From Lachnospiraceae bacterium (GTDB lineage: Bacteria; Bacillota; Clostridia; Lachnospirales; Lachnospiraceae): DNA of 38,435 nucleotides. A model generated the notes under the pieces. It searched no databases. It was not told the origin of the DNA and saw nothing but the letters and a program-made list of their open reading frames with translations. This document shows positions 16,813 to 27,900 of this stretch, piece by piece. Within the stretch, counting starts at the first letter, position 1. The number at the start of each line of letters is the position of its first letter. The stretch covers positions 1 to 38,435 of the forward strand of contig JAGCVT010000009.1 of the NCBI GenBank assembly GCA_017962225.1, read 5' to 3'. Made by a program: the position numbers and the translations under genes.

Positions 16813-17833
16813 CGAAATGAACAACGAATATATTAATAACGAGACTGAAGCAACAGTTTATGCAGGTGAGGAAAATTTTGAATCGACAGATGAGGTCATC
16901 ACAAATATCTACAATGAAAAAATAGGTGAAGAGAGTGATGAGCCCGAAAAAGATAATATTCTTGTCTGCGACGGACTGGTTAAGATTTACAAGACTGACG
17001 ATGTCGAAGTACTTGCTCTTCAGGGTCTTGAACTTGAAATCGAGAGAGGCGAACTTGTTGCCATTATCGGTAAATCTGGTTCAGGTAAGTCCACGCTTCT
17101 TAATATGATTGGGGGTCTTGAAAAACCTACCGCCGGACGTCTTTATGTGGACGGTAACGATTTGTTTGCCATGTCCGAAAAAGGCCTGGTTGAATACAGA
17201 AGAAAGTCTGTAGGATTTGTATGGCAGAACAGCGGACAGAATCTGTTCCCTTACTTTACCGCTCTTCAGAACGTAGAGGCCCCACTTTACTTTGACCACA
17301 TGAGTCAAAAGGCAAGAAGAGAAAAAGCAATGGGACTTCTTAAGATGATTGGCATCGATCACAGAGCCAATTCTTATCCTGCACAGATGTCAGGTGGTGA
17401 ACAGCAGAGAGTTGCCATCGCAGTAGCTCTTGCTCACGATCCCAAGATTCTTTTAGCCGACGAGCCTACAGGTGCCGTTGACTCAAAGACATCCAATATG
17501 ATTCAGGATATCTTCAGAAAAATTAATGAAGAAATCGGAATCACAATCATCATCGTTACCCACGACTTAAGCCTTGCAAACAAGGTTTCGCGTGTTATCA
17601 TGATTTCTGACGGTAAGATAAGTACCGAGAAAATCATGAAGGAAAAATACCGTCAGCAGCTCGACAACATGACCACAGAGAGTCTCGCAGCTGTTGAATC
17701 TCACGAGGAATATTCGATCCTCGACAAAGCCCGCCGAGTTCAGTTATCCCAGGATGCGCTCGAAATGGCCGGCATCGATTCGAATAAAGTTCGTGTTGAG
17801 GTTAAGGACGGCAAAATTATCATTTCAAAATAG
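16793..17833 (+). CDS. ABC transporter ATPase (LolD/MacB type), second, with N- and C-terminal extensions
   Basis: A 346-residue ATPase. About 52 acidic, Asn/Glu-rich residues precede the domain; Walker A is GKSGSGKST (residues 93-101), with signature MSGGEQQRVAIAVA, Walker B ILLADEPTGAVD and switch VTHDLS. About 70 further residues follow the domain and end in a small basic/acidic segment. GGAGA at 16780 serves the ATG at 16793, which overlaps the previous gene; ATG 16817 is an alternative start that would still leave an extension. Both ATPases keep complete catalytic sites, so a heterodimer with two working sites is expected. The extensions may mark its place relative to the asymmetric permease. 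This is the last gene of the operon. Confidence 0.93.
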   Translation: MYPQNNDEMNNEYINNETEATVYAGEENFESTDEVITNIYNEKIGEESDEPEKDNILVCDGLVKIYKTDDVEVLALQGLELEIERGELVAIIGKSGSGKSTLLNMIGGLEKPTAGRLYVDGNDLFAMSEKGLVEYRRKSVGFVWQNSGQNLFPYFTALQNVEAPLYFDHMSQKARREKAMGLLKMIGIDHRANSYPAQMSGGEQQRVAIAVALAHDPKILLADEPTGAVDSKTSNMIQDIFRKINEEIGITIIIVTHDLSLANKVSRVIMISDGKISTEKIMKEKYRQQLDNMTTESLAAVESHEEYSILDKARRVQLSQDALEMAGIDSNKVRVEVKDGKIIISK

Positions 17834-17865
17834 CCAATTGGGGACGGTTCTATTTTGGCTTTTTG
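17832..17865 (+). terminator. Weak intrinsic terminator of the export operon, with a GGGGACGGTTCT core
   Basis: AGCCAA (17832-17837) pairs with TTGGCT (17855-17860), followed by TTTTT. The loop carries GGGGACGGTTCT, a sequence I associate with dispersed REP-like intergenic elements in Firmicutes; that link is from memory. The hairpin begins at the stop codon of the second ATPase gene. Confidence 0.6.
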
Positions 17866-17927
17866 ACCAATACGATTTAGTTCTCTTGTATATTATTAAT
17901 AATTCATATAGATATATTTATTATTTG

Positions 17928-17957
17928 TTGACATATACTTGATATTAATGCTAAATT
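17928..17957 (+). promoter_or_regulatory. Promoter of Rhs locus 1
   Basis: TTGACA (17928-17933) is followed after 18 bases by TAAATT (17952-17957) with TGC as an extended -10. The same arrangement occurs in locus 2 at 35274-35303. Transcription would begin near 17963, right at the riboswitch. Confidence 0.75.
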
Positions 17958-17959
17958 GG

Positions 17960-18043
17960 ACAAGTAAGGGGCAAACTTTCCGAAAGGTCAGGACGCAAAG
18001 TCGTAAGCCGTAAAAGAAGTATTTCTAGGTAGTTAGACTGCAA
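17960..18043 (+). ncRNA. Cyclic-di-GMP class I (GEMM-I) riboswitch aptamer, locus 1
   Basis: The conserved GEMM-I landmarks occur in order and with normal spacing: GGGGCAAAC (17968-17976), a GAAA tetraloop closed by CC/GG (17980-17987), GGACGCAAAG (17991-18000), a GCC...GTAAAA segment and CTAGGTAG (18025-18032). This follows the Vibrio Vc2 aptamer closely by eye. A closing stem between AGTAA and TTAGACT is possible. An intrinsic terminator follows without a gap, so control is by transcription attenuation. Whether c-di-GMP turns the unit on or off cannot be settled by reading. ATTTCT of the aptamer's second hairpin could pair with AGAAAT of the terminator's left arm, which would favour 'off when bound', but the closing stem also abuts that arm. 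Confidence 0.93.
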
Positions 18044-18085
18044 TCAGATAAGAAATTTTTATATTTCTTGTTTGGTTGCTTTTTT
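18040..18085 (+). terminator. Riboswitch expression platform, locus 1
   Basis: GCAATCAGATAAGAAAT (18040-18056) pairs with ATTTCTTGTTTGGTTGC (18063-18079), with wobbles and a mismatch, and is followed by six Ts. It lies before the start codon at 18106, so readthrough is needed to express the genes. Confidence 0.9.
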
Positions 18086-18105
18086 ATGTCTGTTTTGGAG
18101 TGATT

Positions 18106-18966
18106 ATGAAAAGAAATTTCAAGAAAACATGTACTTATTCATTAGCATTTGCGCTTATGCTATCAACATTCACCCTGAATGTTAAAGCGGAAAAATATGA
18201 GTATGATTCATTCGATCGAGTTACAAAAGTAATTTATGATGATGGAAGCTACGTAACATACAGTTACGATAATAACGGAAATATATTAAATACCACCGTT
18301 CATGAAGCATCCGGAAACCAGGGCGGAAATGAAAACCAGGGCGGCAACGGAGGCCAGGGCGGAAACGAAAACCAAGGCGGAGGAAACGGAGGCCAGGGTG
18401 GAAACGAAAACCAAGGCGGAGGAAACGGAGGCCAGGGTGGAAACGAAAACCAAGGCGGAGGAAACGGAGGCCAGGGCGGAAATGAAAATCAAGGCGGTGG
18501 AAACGGAGGCCAGGGAGGAAAAGAAAACCAGGGCGGAAGCGGAAGCCAGGGCGGAAATGAAAACCATGGTACCACGGGAGATAATTCCGGATCAAATGAA
18601 GGCGGAAACGAAAATCAGGGAGGAAACGGAAGCCAGGGCGGAAACGGAACATCTATAGAAGGTACTGTAAATACAGGAGATGATTCCGAAAACGGTTCCG
18701 GAAGCGGTTCAGGTTCAGGAAGCGGAACAGGCTCAGGAAGCGAATCGGGTTCGGGAAGCGGAACTGAAAATGATAATTCAGGAGATACAGGATCAGGAAC
18801 CGAATCGGGAACAGAGGATTCGGGAACGACTGATTCAGGAGATGATACTTCTGATGATGACAGCAGTTCAGGAGATAACTTCTTTGTAAAAGCCGTAAAA
18901 GCAGTATGGGGCTTTGTAAAGAATGCGTTTAAGGCAATAGGCGACTTTTTTAAGAATTTGTTTTAA
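18106..18966 (+). CDS. Small secreted protein: YD hairpin, Gly/Asn/Gln repeats, acidic stretch, amphipathic C-terminal helix (locus 1)
   Basis: A 286-residue protein of no family I know. Residues 1-28 are a Sec signal peptide ending VKA. Residues 30-67 are a single YD/Rhs-type hairpin (KYEYDSFDRV, TYSYDNNGNIL). Residues about 69-185 are Gly/Asn/Gln-rich, including a 13-residue repeat (39 bp). Residues about 190-256 are Gly/Ser then Asp/Ser/Thr-rich and strongly acidic. Residues 258-286 form a predicted cationic amphipathic helix, with lysines spaced 3-4 apart (VKAVKAVWGFVKNAFK). The frame extends upstream to 18076, inside the terminator, but GGAG at 18097 fits ATG 18106. The giant Rhs gene starts 12 bases after it. 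The helix might act on membranes or bind the giant partner; no function is shown. Confidence 0.85.
   Translation: MKRNFKKTCTYSLAFALMLSTFTLNVKAEKYEYDSFDRVTKVIYDDGSYVTYSYDNNGNILNTTVHEASGNQGGNENQGGNGGQGGNENQGGGNGGQGGNENQGGGNGGQGGNENQGGGNGGQGGNENQGGGNGGQGGKENQGGSGSQGGNENHGTTGDNSGSNEGGNENQGGNGSQGGNGTSIEGTVNTGDDSENGSGSGSGSGSGTGSGSESGSGSGTENDNSGDTGSGTESGTEDSGTTDSGDDTSDDDSSSGDNFFVKAVKAVWGFVKNAFKAIGDFFKNLF
18311..18560 (+). repeat. 39-bp tandem repeat in the small secreted gene (locus 1)
   Basis: About five to six copies, some degenerate, of a unit starting GGAGGCCAGGGTGGAAACGA and encoding GGQGGNENQGGGN. The middle copies are almost identical, so copy number probably varies by slippage. Because the unit is a multiple of three, gain or loss keeps the frame. 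Confidence 0.9.
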
Positions 18967-18978
18967 GGGGAAAGATAG

Positions 18979-21900
18979 ATGAAAAGAAAATTACGTGAAG
19001 CTTTAAGAAGAATACTTTCAATCATATTAATGATAGTGATGCTTCCTTTGAGCAGTATGCAGCCTGCTTTTACAGCGATTGTACACGCTGAAGGAACAGA
19101 TGATTATGTGGCTGAGTCTGTTATCGAGGAAAGTGATACAGATGAAGATACTTTATATTCGGTAACTCCTGAAAATCCTTCTGAGGATGTTGTTTCCAAT
19201 GAAGAGGATACTGTAGAAGACAATGAAGACGTAGCAGACGATCAGGATGTTATTGTTGGCGAAAATACATCGGATGAAGAGGATGCTGATGTAATTGAAA
19301 AAGTTAATGAGGAAGATATTGTAACTCAGGGAGAAATTTCAAATGATGTCATTAATCCTGATGTTGATGTAATAATAGAACTCGGACTTCGGGCAGAATT
19401 AAATGAATGTGCAGATTCAGTTCTTACCTGGAATAAAGCCGAGTTAGAAAATGCAGAATATTTTGTATACAGAAATGATGAATTAATTGATTCTTTTTCT
19501 TTAGATGAAGAAGGTGAAGAAAACGCAAATGTGAGCGAAGAAGAAGGATTAATTTCTTACGTTGATTCTAACACAACAGCTGATACAGAATTTTCATACA
19601 AAGTTGTATTGAAAGTCGGCGAAACTATCTATAGCGAATCTGATACCGAATCGGTAAAAACCCCGGAAGCTTTAGTAATTCCAGATAGTGGTTACTATTC
19701 ATTGGATTCAGACTTAACTGTTTTTAGCGTAACAATGAATAGAAAATCATATTTGGATTTAAATGGGAAAGAACTTAAAGTCTGTAAAGATTTAAACGAT
19801 GAAGGATATGATTCAGAACTTCATTTTGATAATGGCTCAATAATTTGTAATGGTAATTTTAATGTGACTAACAGTTATGCGGAAATATATATGAATAATC
19901 CGCATGATTATTTATATGTTAAAGGGAATGTAAAATTACAGAACCAAAGATATTATGCAAATTATACAAATGGTGTATTTGAAGTTGCTGGAAACTTTAC
20001 TGCGAGTTATTTTAATACATCCAATTATTGTAAATTTATATTAAGTGGATCAGAACGTCAGGATATATCCATCAATGATACTGGTGCTTATATAGAATAT
20101 TTGGAAAATAATAATACATCAGAAGATGGAATCAACTTCGTTAATGCCAGACAGATTAATATGTTTGAAACCAATGACGATGCTAAGGTGTCTATTTATG
20201 GAGAAGAAGTTGAAAACGGTTTCACTTTATTCGAAGACAGCACTATTGACGGAGATTTTAGCATAGGATTTGGAGTACTGGATCTTAACGGATATACACT
20301 TACAATAAACGGAAATTTTGTTCAAAAGGGCGGAGATGTTGTAATCGGAAACGGCAAACTTATTGTAAGAGGAGATTACAGTATTGAAAATGAAACATTA
20401 GATTATAGAAATCAATCAGTTAAAGCATTAAGTAGTGGTAGATTGATAATGAATGATGAAGCTGGAAGTGTACTTATATATGGCAAGTTCACTTCTCATT
20501 CCGTAGTTGAAAGAGATGGATTGCTTACAGCCGGATTGTTTGAAATAAAGGGAGATTTTAATCAAGTAGAGAACTACGGTAACTTCAAGGCTTCAGGTAG
20601 TCATACTGTTTTGCTGTCGGGTGATAAAAAGCAGACAGTTAAATTCGCGAGCCCTTCTACTGCAAAATCACATTTCAATAACTTTGAGATAAGCAATACC
20701 AGTGAAGAAGGTGTAGAATTTGGTGCAGATTCCACCGGACCTATGGCAATAGGAATGGTTAAGGATAATGGAATTAAGGTTGTCGGTTCACTTGTGATTA
20801 ATGGGGATACTTCATTCGAAGACAACCATTATTGTTCGGATATTTTTATTAATGATCAAACAACTTTAAATAATGAGATTGAAATTGAAGGAAATTTTAA
20901 ATCAGGATATTATTTGTATTTAAAAGGGAAGCTAACGGTTGACGGAGATTTTGCTGTTAATAAATATGATACTTACGTATATTCAGATACATATGTTAAA
21001 GGCAATTTGATTGTGGGCGGAGGAAACTCCTATGCTTATATGTATATATATGGCGGAACCTTTACAGTAGAAGGAGACGCACAAATAAAAAAATATTCAT
21101 ATGGATATTCATATTTATATCAAAACAATAGTAATTCTGCGGAATCTTCTTTTATAGTTAAAGGAAATTTGTCTCTTGACACGTCCTGCGTTTTCCAAGG
21201 AAACTTCGGAACTTTTACTATAGGCGGTGATATAAAAGGAGCAGGCGCGGTTCAGTTAAGCGGTTTGCACAGTACTGTATTTAATGGTACAAAATCTCAA
21301 AGAGTTGAAATAAATAAGAATTCTTATTTTGCAAAAATAGAAATTAATAACTCCAGCCAGGAAGGAGTTTCGTTCCAAGACTTCTATGGTATAGGAGAAC
21401 TTGTCAGAAACGGAAATAATTTTTCTTATGATGGAATGAACGGATATCTGGGATGGACGTTAAACGAAGATACAGAAATAGACGGAGATGTTCGACTTTT
21501 AGGAGACACCCTTGATTTAAATGGGTATACATTGAAAATTAAAGGAAATTTGATTCAATCTGCAGGTGTTGTAAATGTAAATGGTGGCAAACTCGAGATT
21601 GAAGGTGATTATCGCATTCAAAAAGATGATATTGTAAACGAAAATATACAATATTCTGCATCAATTGGTAAATTGGTAATGACCAATGAACAAGATTATG
21701 TTTTAGTAGGTGGAAGCTTTTATAATCAGTCATCAGAAAATTCTGATGGACTGCTTACTGCCGGTTTGCTTGAAATAAAAGGAGATTTTTATCAAATTTC
21801 AAATTCAACAAGTTATACTTTTACAGCGACCGAAAAACATACTGTTAAATTTTCAGGTGATAAAAAACAAACGGTTAAGTTTTCAAATTATTCAAATTGG

Positions 21901-24900
21901 TATTCATATTTTAACAATCTGGAAATTGAGAATGCAAGCGAAGAAGGCGTTGTATTCGATTCAACAAATTCTGTTCCCGGAGCCAAGGGAAATGTAAAAG
22001 ATAATGGCAATAAAATTAATGGTCAGCTTTTAATATGCGATAGCACAACGTTTGAAAATAACCATTATTGTTCAAATATTTTAGTATCAGATTCGTACTT
22101 TACGTTATCAAGTGATATTGAAACGGATGGAGATTTTAAATTCTCTAGTTACAATATAACTTTAAATAACAAGTTAACTGTAGGCGGAACTCTGTCTATT
22201 CAAGCTCGTAATATTTATGTTAATTCAGATATAAATGTTAAAGGGGATTTATTAATTGGAGGAGAGTATGGGAATTATTGCTACACATATTTATATGAAG
22301 GTAGTTTGGTAGTTGAAGGCAATCTGCAGATATCCAGATACAGTTCGAGTCGAACAACTATATTATATCAATCATATAATAAAATTACTCCTATAACAGT
22401 TGGTGGAAATTTGACCATAGATTTAGGATGTGCTTATTATGGGTATAACGGGACACTTACTCTTGGCGGAAATCTGACGGGTTCCGGAAACGTATATGGA
22501 TATGATTCACATATAATTAAACTAAATGGAGCAGAAGCTCAAAGAATAGACACTTCGAACACCTCTTATTTTGGAACAATCGAAGTTGAGAATACCTGTG
22601 AAGATGGCGTAACATGTGCATATTTATATAAAATCAAAAATTTAGTAAGAAATGGTAATATTTTTAGGTATGATGGAATAACTGGAACATACGGTTGGAC
22701 ATTAAAAGAAGATACAGTTTGGAATGAAGACTTAATTCTTCTTGCAGATACTCTTGATTTAAATGGATACACTTTAGAAATAAAAGGAGATTTAATTCAG
22801 AATTCAGGCATTGTATATATAAACGGTGGAAATCTTATTGTTGACGGAAATTATCACATTCAGAAAGCAGAAACAGTAGAGGGTTCAACTCAGTATTCGG
22901 TTGGTAACGGTGTTCTTAAAATGACCAACGATAATGATTATGTTTTGGTTAAAGGCGATTTTGCGATACAGACAGCACTGGATTCTGCGGAAAACCTTAA
23001 TGCGGGAACACTTGAAGTAAAAGGAAATTTCAATCAAATTCCCGGTTCAACTAGGAACTTTGCTGCAACAGGTTCGCATACAACAGTTTTTTCCGGAGAT
23101 GGAAAACAAACTGTAAAGTTTGAAAACACGGGTAGCGGATCATATTTCAAAAACATTGAAATAAAAAATGAAAGTGCAGAAGGAGTGGTATTGGATACGA
23201 CTTCTTCCTATCCTTTGGCCAATGGACTTGTTAAAGACAATGGAAATAAGGTAACAGGTGCACTTGCAATAAGTGACAATACTTCATTTGAGAATCAACA
23301 CTATTGTTCGGATATTGCTATTGCTGATGGATATACGATACTCAAAGAGATTGAAACAGACGGAGACTTTATTATAGATACTGACAATTATCCTTCGCTA
23401 AATGGTAAGTTGACTGTTGGAGGAAACCTGTATTTTCTAGGTAGTGGTTTATATGTTTGTTCAGATATCCTTGTTAAAGGAAATATGTATTTACACGGTA
23501 GTAGTTCTAACTATGATTATGGATATGTATATTTATACAAAGGATCTTTGACGGTTGATGGAAATTTTGAAGCGAAAGTAAGAAACGAAAATGGATATGT
23601 TCGTATTTACCAGGAAGCTTACTATAATGTTGAAGATATGCCTTTTGTTGTAAAAGGAGATTTATACTTAGGAAAGGATTGCTATTTCTCGGGCTACCGC
23701 GGAACATTTACTTTAAGTGGAAATGTTGAGGGTGAAGGATATTTCCAGTTTAGCAATAATCATAAAACGGTATTTAATGGAAAAGATTTGCAGAAAATTG
23801 AATTATCTCCCAATTCATACTTTGCAAACTTGGAAATCTGTAATTACAGCAAGGCCGGAGTTGAATTTAGCAGAATGATAAAATATGACTCATTCATTAG
23901 AAATGGATGCAGAGTATCATTTGGCGAAAATTCGTATGAAATGGGTTGGAAACTTACAGAAAACGAAGTATATGATTCAAATTTGTTTTTGTGGGAAGAT
24001 ACCCTTGATTTAAATGGATATACGCTTACTGTCAATGGCGATTTTTATGCTATGGGTGGTAACGTAATTCTTAATGGCGGAAAATTAATTGTTAACGGAG
24101 ATTTAAGAGTACAGACAATTGATTCTGAAGGTGATGACGGCACGGTTTATGGATATGGATCGGCTCGCTTCACTATGAATAATCCTGCGGACTATATTTT
24201 GGTTAATGGAGGATTCTACTATAACCCCAAGAGTTCTTATTCCACAAATTCTGATATTTTTTCAGATGGAACAATTGAAATTAAGGGAGATTTTTCTATA
24301 AACGGAAACAGTCGTTTTGTATCTTCAGAAAACAATACTGTAAAATTTACCGGTAATGTAAAACAAACTTTTAATTCCAATTATGATACTGTTATTGCTA
24401 ACTTTATTAACCAAAACCCGGAAGAATTAAATGTTAATACTTATGTCTATGTTAACGGAAGTTTAGTTGATGATACTGAAAGTATTTCAGGATCTGCTAC
24501 GTTTTATGTACCAAATCCTTCTATTATTAAAAATGGTATTTTCAGTGGAAATTTATATATACAAAATGGGTGTATTCTTCAGGAAGATTTATCTGTTGGC
24601 GGAAGATTATCTATTAATAGTGATATGCATGCTAATGGGAAAAATATTAATGCAAACGAGATTATTCTTGACAGTGCCTTATATGTTGAAGAATCTCAAA
24701 TAAGAGTAGCAGATAATATCGCTGTATCATATAGTGGCAAGCTTGTTATGATAAATGCTGCTGATTATGTCCTTGCTAATGGAAACTTTAATTTCTATTC
24801 AAATTATAATCATACAGATTTTCTTACTGCCGGAACTCTTGAAGTCAGAGGGGATTTTACACAGAGTAGTTACAAGAATTTTATAGCTTCAGGAACACAT

Positions 24901-27900
24901 ACAACTATTCTTTCTCCCAAAATGAGTACCGCAGGACGAGAATATGTTCAGATTATAAAATTCAATGCGTATGCAGGAACAACGAGATTTAACAAAGTTG
25001 TATTGAAGAAGAGCGATAGCGGATACCAGTTTAGTCCGGCTCTTTCTGAGATTTCCAATGAAGTAGTATATGACATTGAGGATGCTGAAGCACCTACTGC
25101 TGTTGAATTTATAGTGGCAGGAGAAATAACTGAAAAGAAGGTTACCATCAGTTTTGGCGGCGCAGAAGACAATAATGGTATTGTCGGATATGAAATTTAC
25201 AGAGATGGAAAGCGTGTTGGTGCTACCAGCAATACTACATATGTTGACAATACTGTAGATTCCGGCAAAGAGTATACTTACACGGTATTTGCTTTTGATG
25301 ATGAAAGAAATAAAGCTTTATCTTCACCTGCACTTATAGTTAAGACGCTTGACGATGAGGAATTACCGAGTATACCTCAGAACCTTGGTATTAAAACAAG
25401 AACAGGATCTTCTTTGACACTGGAATGGTCTCCTTCATCTGATAATGTCAAAGTAGTAGGATACAATATTTACGCAGATGGTGTTCTTGTGGCTGAAAAA
25501 GTATTTGATACATACTATAAAGCCAAGAATCTTGACAAAACACATGTTTATAAATATTCCGTGGAAGCAGAAGATAAGTCAGGAAATCTATCCGGAAGAT
25601 GTGATGAAATTGAGGCAGAAGTTAAGATGCCAAAGATTCTTTCTGTAACTCCTGAAGATAACAGCCGAATAGGTAATGATAGTGTTACTTTAAATGTTTA
25701 TTATGAAAACGTAGGAAACAGCACAGGCAATAAAGTTGCAATTAAGATTAAAAATGATTCGGGTGAATGGAGTTCACTTGCTACTAAACTCACACAGAAA
25801 TCCGCTTCATATGGAAGACTTTATTCAACATATACATGGGATATCAGCGAATATAAAGGGGAAGAAAGCGTTACATTAAAGTATATTCTTACTGATGCTG
25901 ATGAAAACGAAGATAGCAAAGAAGTTAATTATGTAATTGACAGAGAAGGACCAGAAGCTCCGACTAACTTTAAAGTTGAAGCCAATAACGGTAATGTTAA
26001 TATTTCATTTAGTCCTTCTGCAAGTGCAGATTGTGATAGATATGAAATTTACAGAGCAAATTATGGTGGCGAAGAACTTATAGCAAAACTTTCCGGAAGA
26101 GAGAATACTTTCTTTATTGATAAAGAAGTTACAGTTGGCGGAACTTATGAATACTATGTTCTCGCCTTTGATAAATTTAACAATAAGAGCGGTGTAAGTA
26201 ACAGAGTATCAGTTACGATAGAAGAAGATCATGTTGCACCTGAAGTTATGAATATCACTCCTCGTGCAGGCAGAGTTAATAGTGAATTGAAACTTGACGT
26301 AACCGCATCGGACAATAAGAGTGTTTCCAAAATCGGAATTCAGTATAAAACTGAAGAAGGAACTGAATGGATTGATGTTGAAGAAAAAGAAGCATCAAAC
26401 GGTATAGCAACATTCAAATTTGATACAACTGCTCTTTCAGACGGAGCATACTTCTTTAATGCTTATGCAATTGATGGTTCCGGTAACAGAAGTGCTGAAT
26501 TATATACAAGAAGATATACGGTAGACAATACAGGTGTTGAAAAAATAGTTATTACTGAAGTTATACCCGGAGCATCATATGTTCGAATTGAATGGGAAGA
26601 TGTGACGGATGACAATTTCAGTTATTTTGCTGTGGAACAGCTTAAAGAAGGCGAATTTGTTCGTATTGCCGAAGAACGCGAAACATTAGGCTTATATGTA
26701 AAAGATTTGGATCCTGAAACTGAATATACTTTCAGAGTAGTAGGATATGATAACCTTGGAAACAGAGGTATTGAATCTGATGAAATTGTTGTAACTACTT
26801 TAGTAGATACTTTAGGCCCTCAGATAACTGCCGCATATCCTCAGTCATCAAATTATAATAGCATTCTTAAACTTGAAATGGATGCAAATGACGATAATGA
26901 ACTGGATTACGCTGTGTTCAGTTATTCTTTGGATGGAAATGAATATACTGAAATCGATAAAGTTAAAGCCAAATCAGGAAGCAAGGAAGAACATTTTGTT
27001 AAGAATTTCAGTCTTTCCGAGATTAGAGAAGGTAAGATCTTCGTTAAATTCGAGGCATATGATAAAGCAGGAAATAAGAATCTTCTTACTCAGGATGATG
27101 AAGATATTATAGTAGAGTACAACGTAGACAGAACTGCTCCTTCAAAAGTTAGCAACTTAAGATTTAATTCAAACGAAGGATGTGTTGAACTTGTATGGGA
27201 TGAACTTCCTGAAGAAGAAACTGATGTCAAAGGATTTAGAGTTTGGAGAGCAGATGCAAATAACGGCATTTATTCAGTATTAGAAGATGAAACTCAATCA
27301 ATTAATCTCTTCGATTATTCCGTAAAAGTTGGTTCGATGTATATCTACAAGGTTGCTGCAATTGATATTGCCGGTAATGTTGGTGAAACATCTAACGAAG
27401 TAGTAGTAACTGTAATAAAGGATAATGAAAAGCCTCAGATATTGGGCATTTCTCCTCACACAAGCTCGAAAATATGTGCTAATCAGACATTTTCAGTTTC
27501 TTCTCTGGATAATGCTGCAATAGCAAATGTCAGACTGGAATATACGCAGTATGGTGATTTGAATTACTGGAGAGAAATAGGGAGAGCAACTGAGAGTGAG
27601 AATTACTGTATTTCTAAAATTACATGGGATACAGAGAAAATTGATGAAGGTGAGTATTATGTTCGTGCAATAGCAACCGACGTTTACGGAAACGAAAGTG
27701 AAGCTTGCATGTTTACTTATGTCCTTGACAAAACTGCCCCGGTTGTTACCGACATTGATACTGAGACAGGTCATTTTGAAATTACAGTTAATGTCACACT
27801 TGAAGATAAAGATGATTTCTCAAAGATGGAAATTCTTCGCCGTGAGCCCGGAGGAGAATATATTACTGTTGGAAAATCGGAGAGCTTATCTTTCACTGAT

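Larger units (their letters stand above)
17928..19085 (+). repeat. Left copy of the duplicated regulatory and start region (locus 1)
   Basis: Promoter, riboswitch, small gene and the start of the giant gene are repeated at 35274-36480 in the same orientation, about 17.35-17.39 kb away. The best conserved blocks are the aptamer (about 50 identical bases), the YD hairpin codons, and about 75 nearly identical bases spanning the end of the small gene and the start of the giant gene. These blocks could support recombination. Confidence 0.9.

Noticed and set aside
17694-17942. Frame overlapping the end of the second ATPase gene and running to the riboswitch promoter
   Set aside because: Most of it is an out-of-frame shadow of the ATPase; the remainder is AT-rich spacer and it has no domain.
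18311-18560. Tandem array as a possible CRISPR
   Set aside because: Repeats are contiguous, in-frame and coding, with no unique spacers and no cas genes nearby.
18221-18652. Long minus-strand frames across the Gly-rich part of the small secreted gene (and the matching ones at 35579-35974)
   Set aside because: They are the reverse reading of a low-complexity tandem repeat (Phe/Arg/Pro/His runs), have no ribosome site, and the plus-strand protein has a signal peptide and conserved ends.
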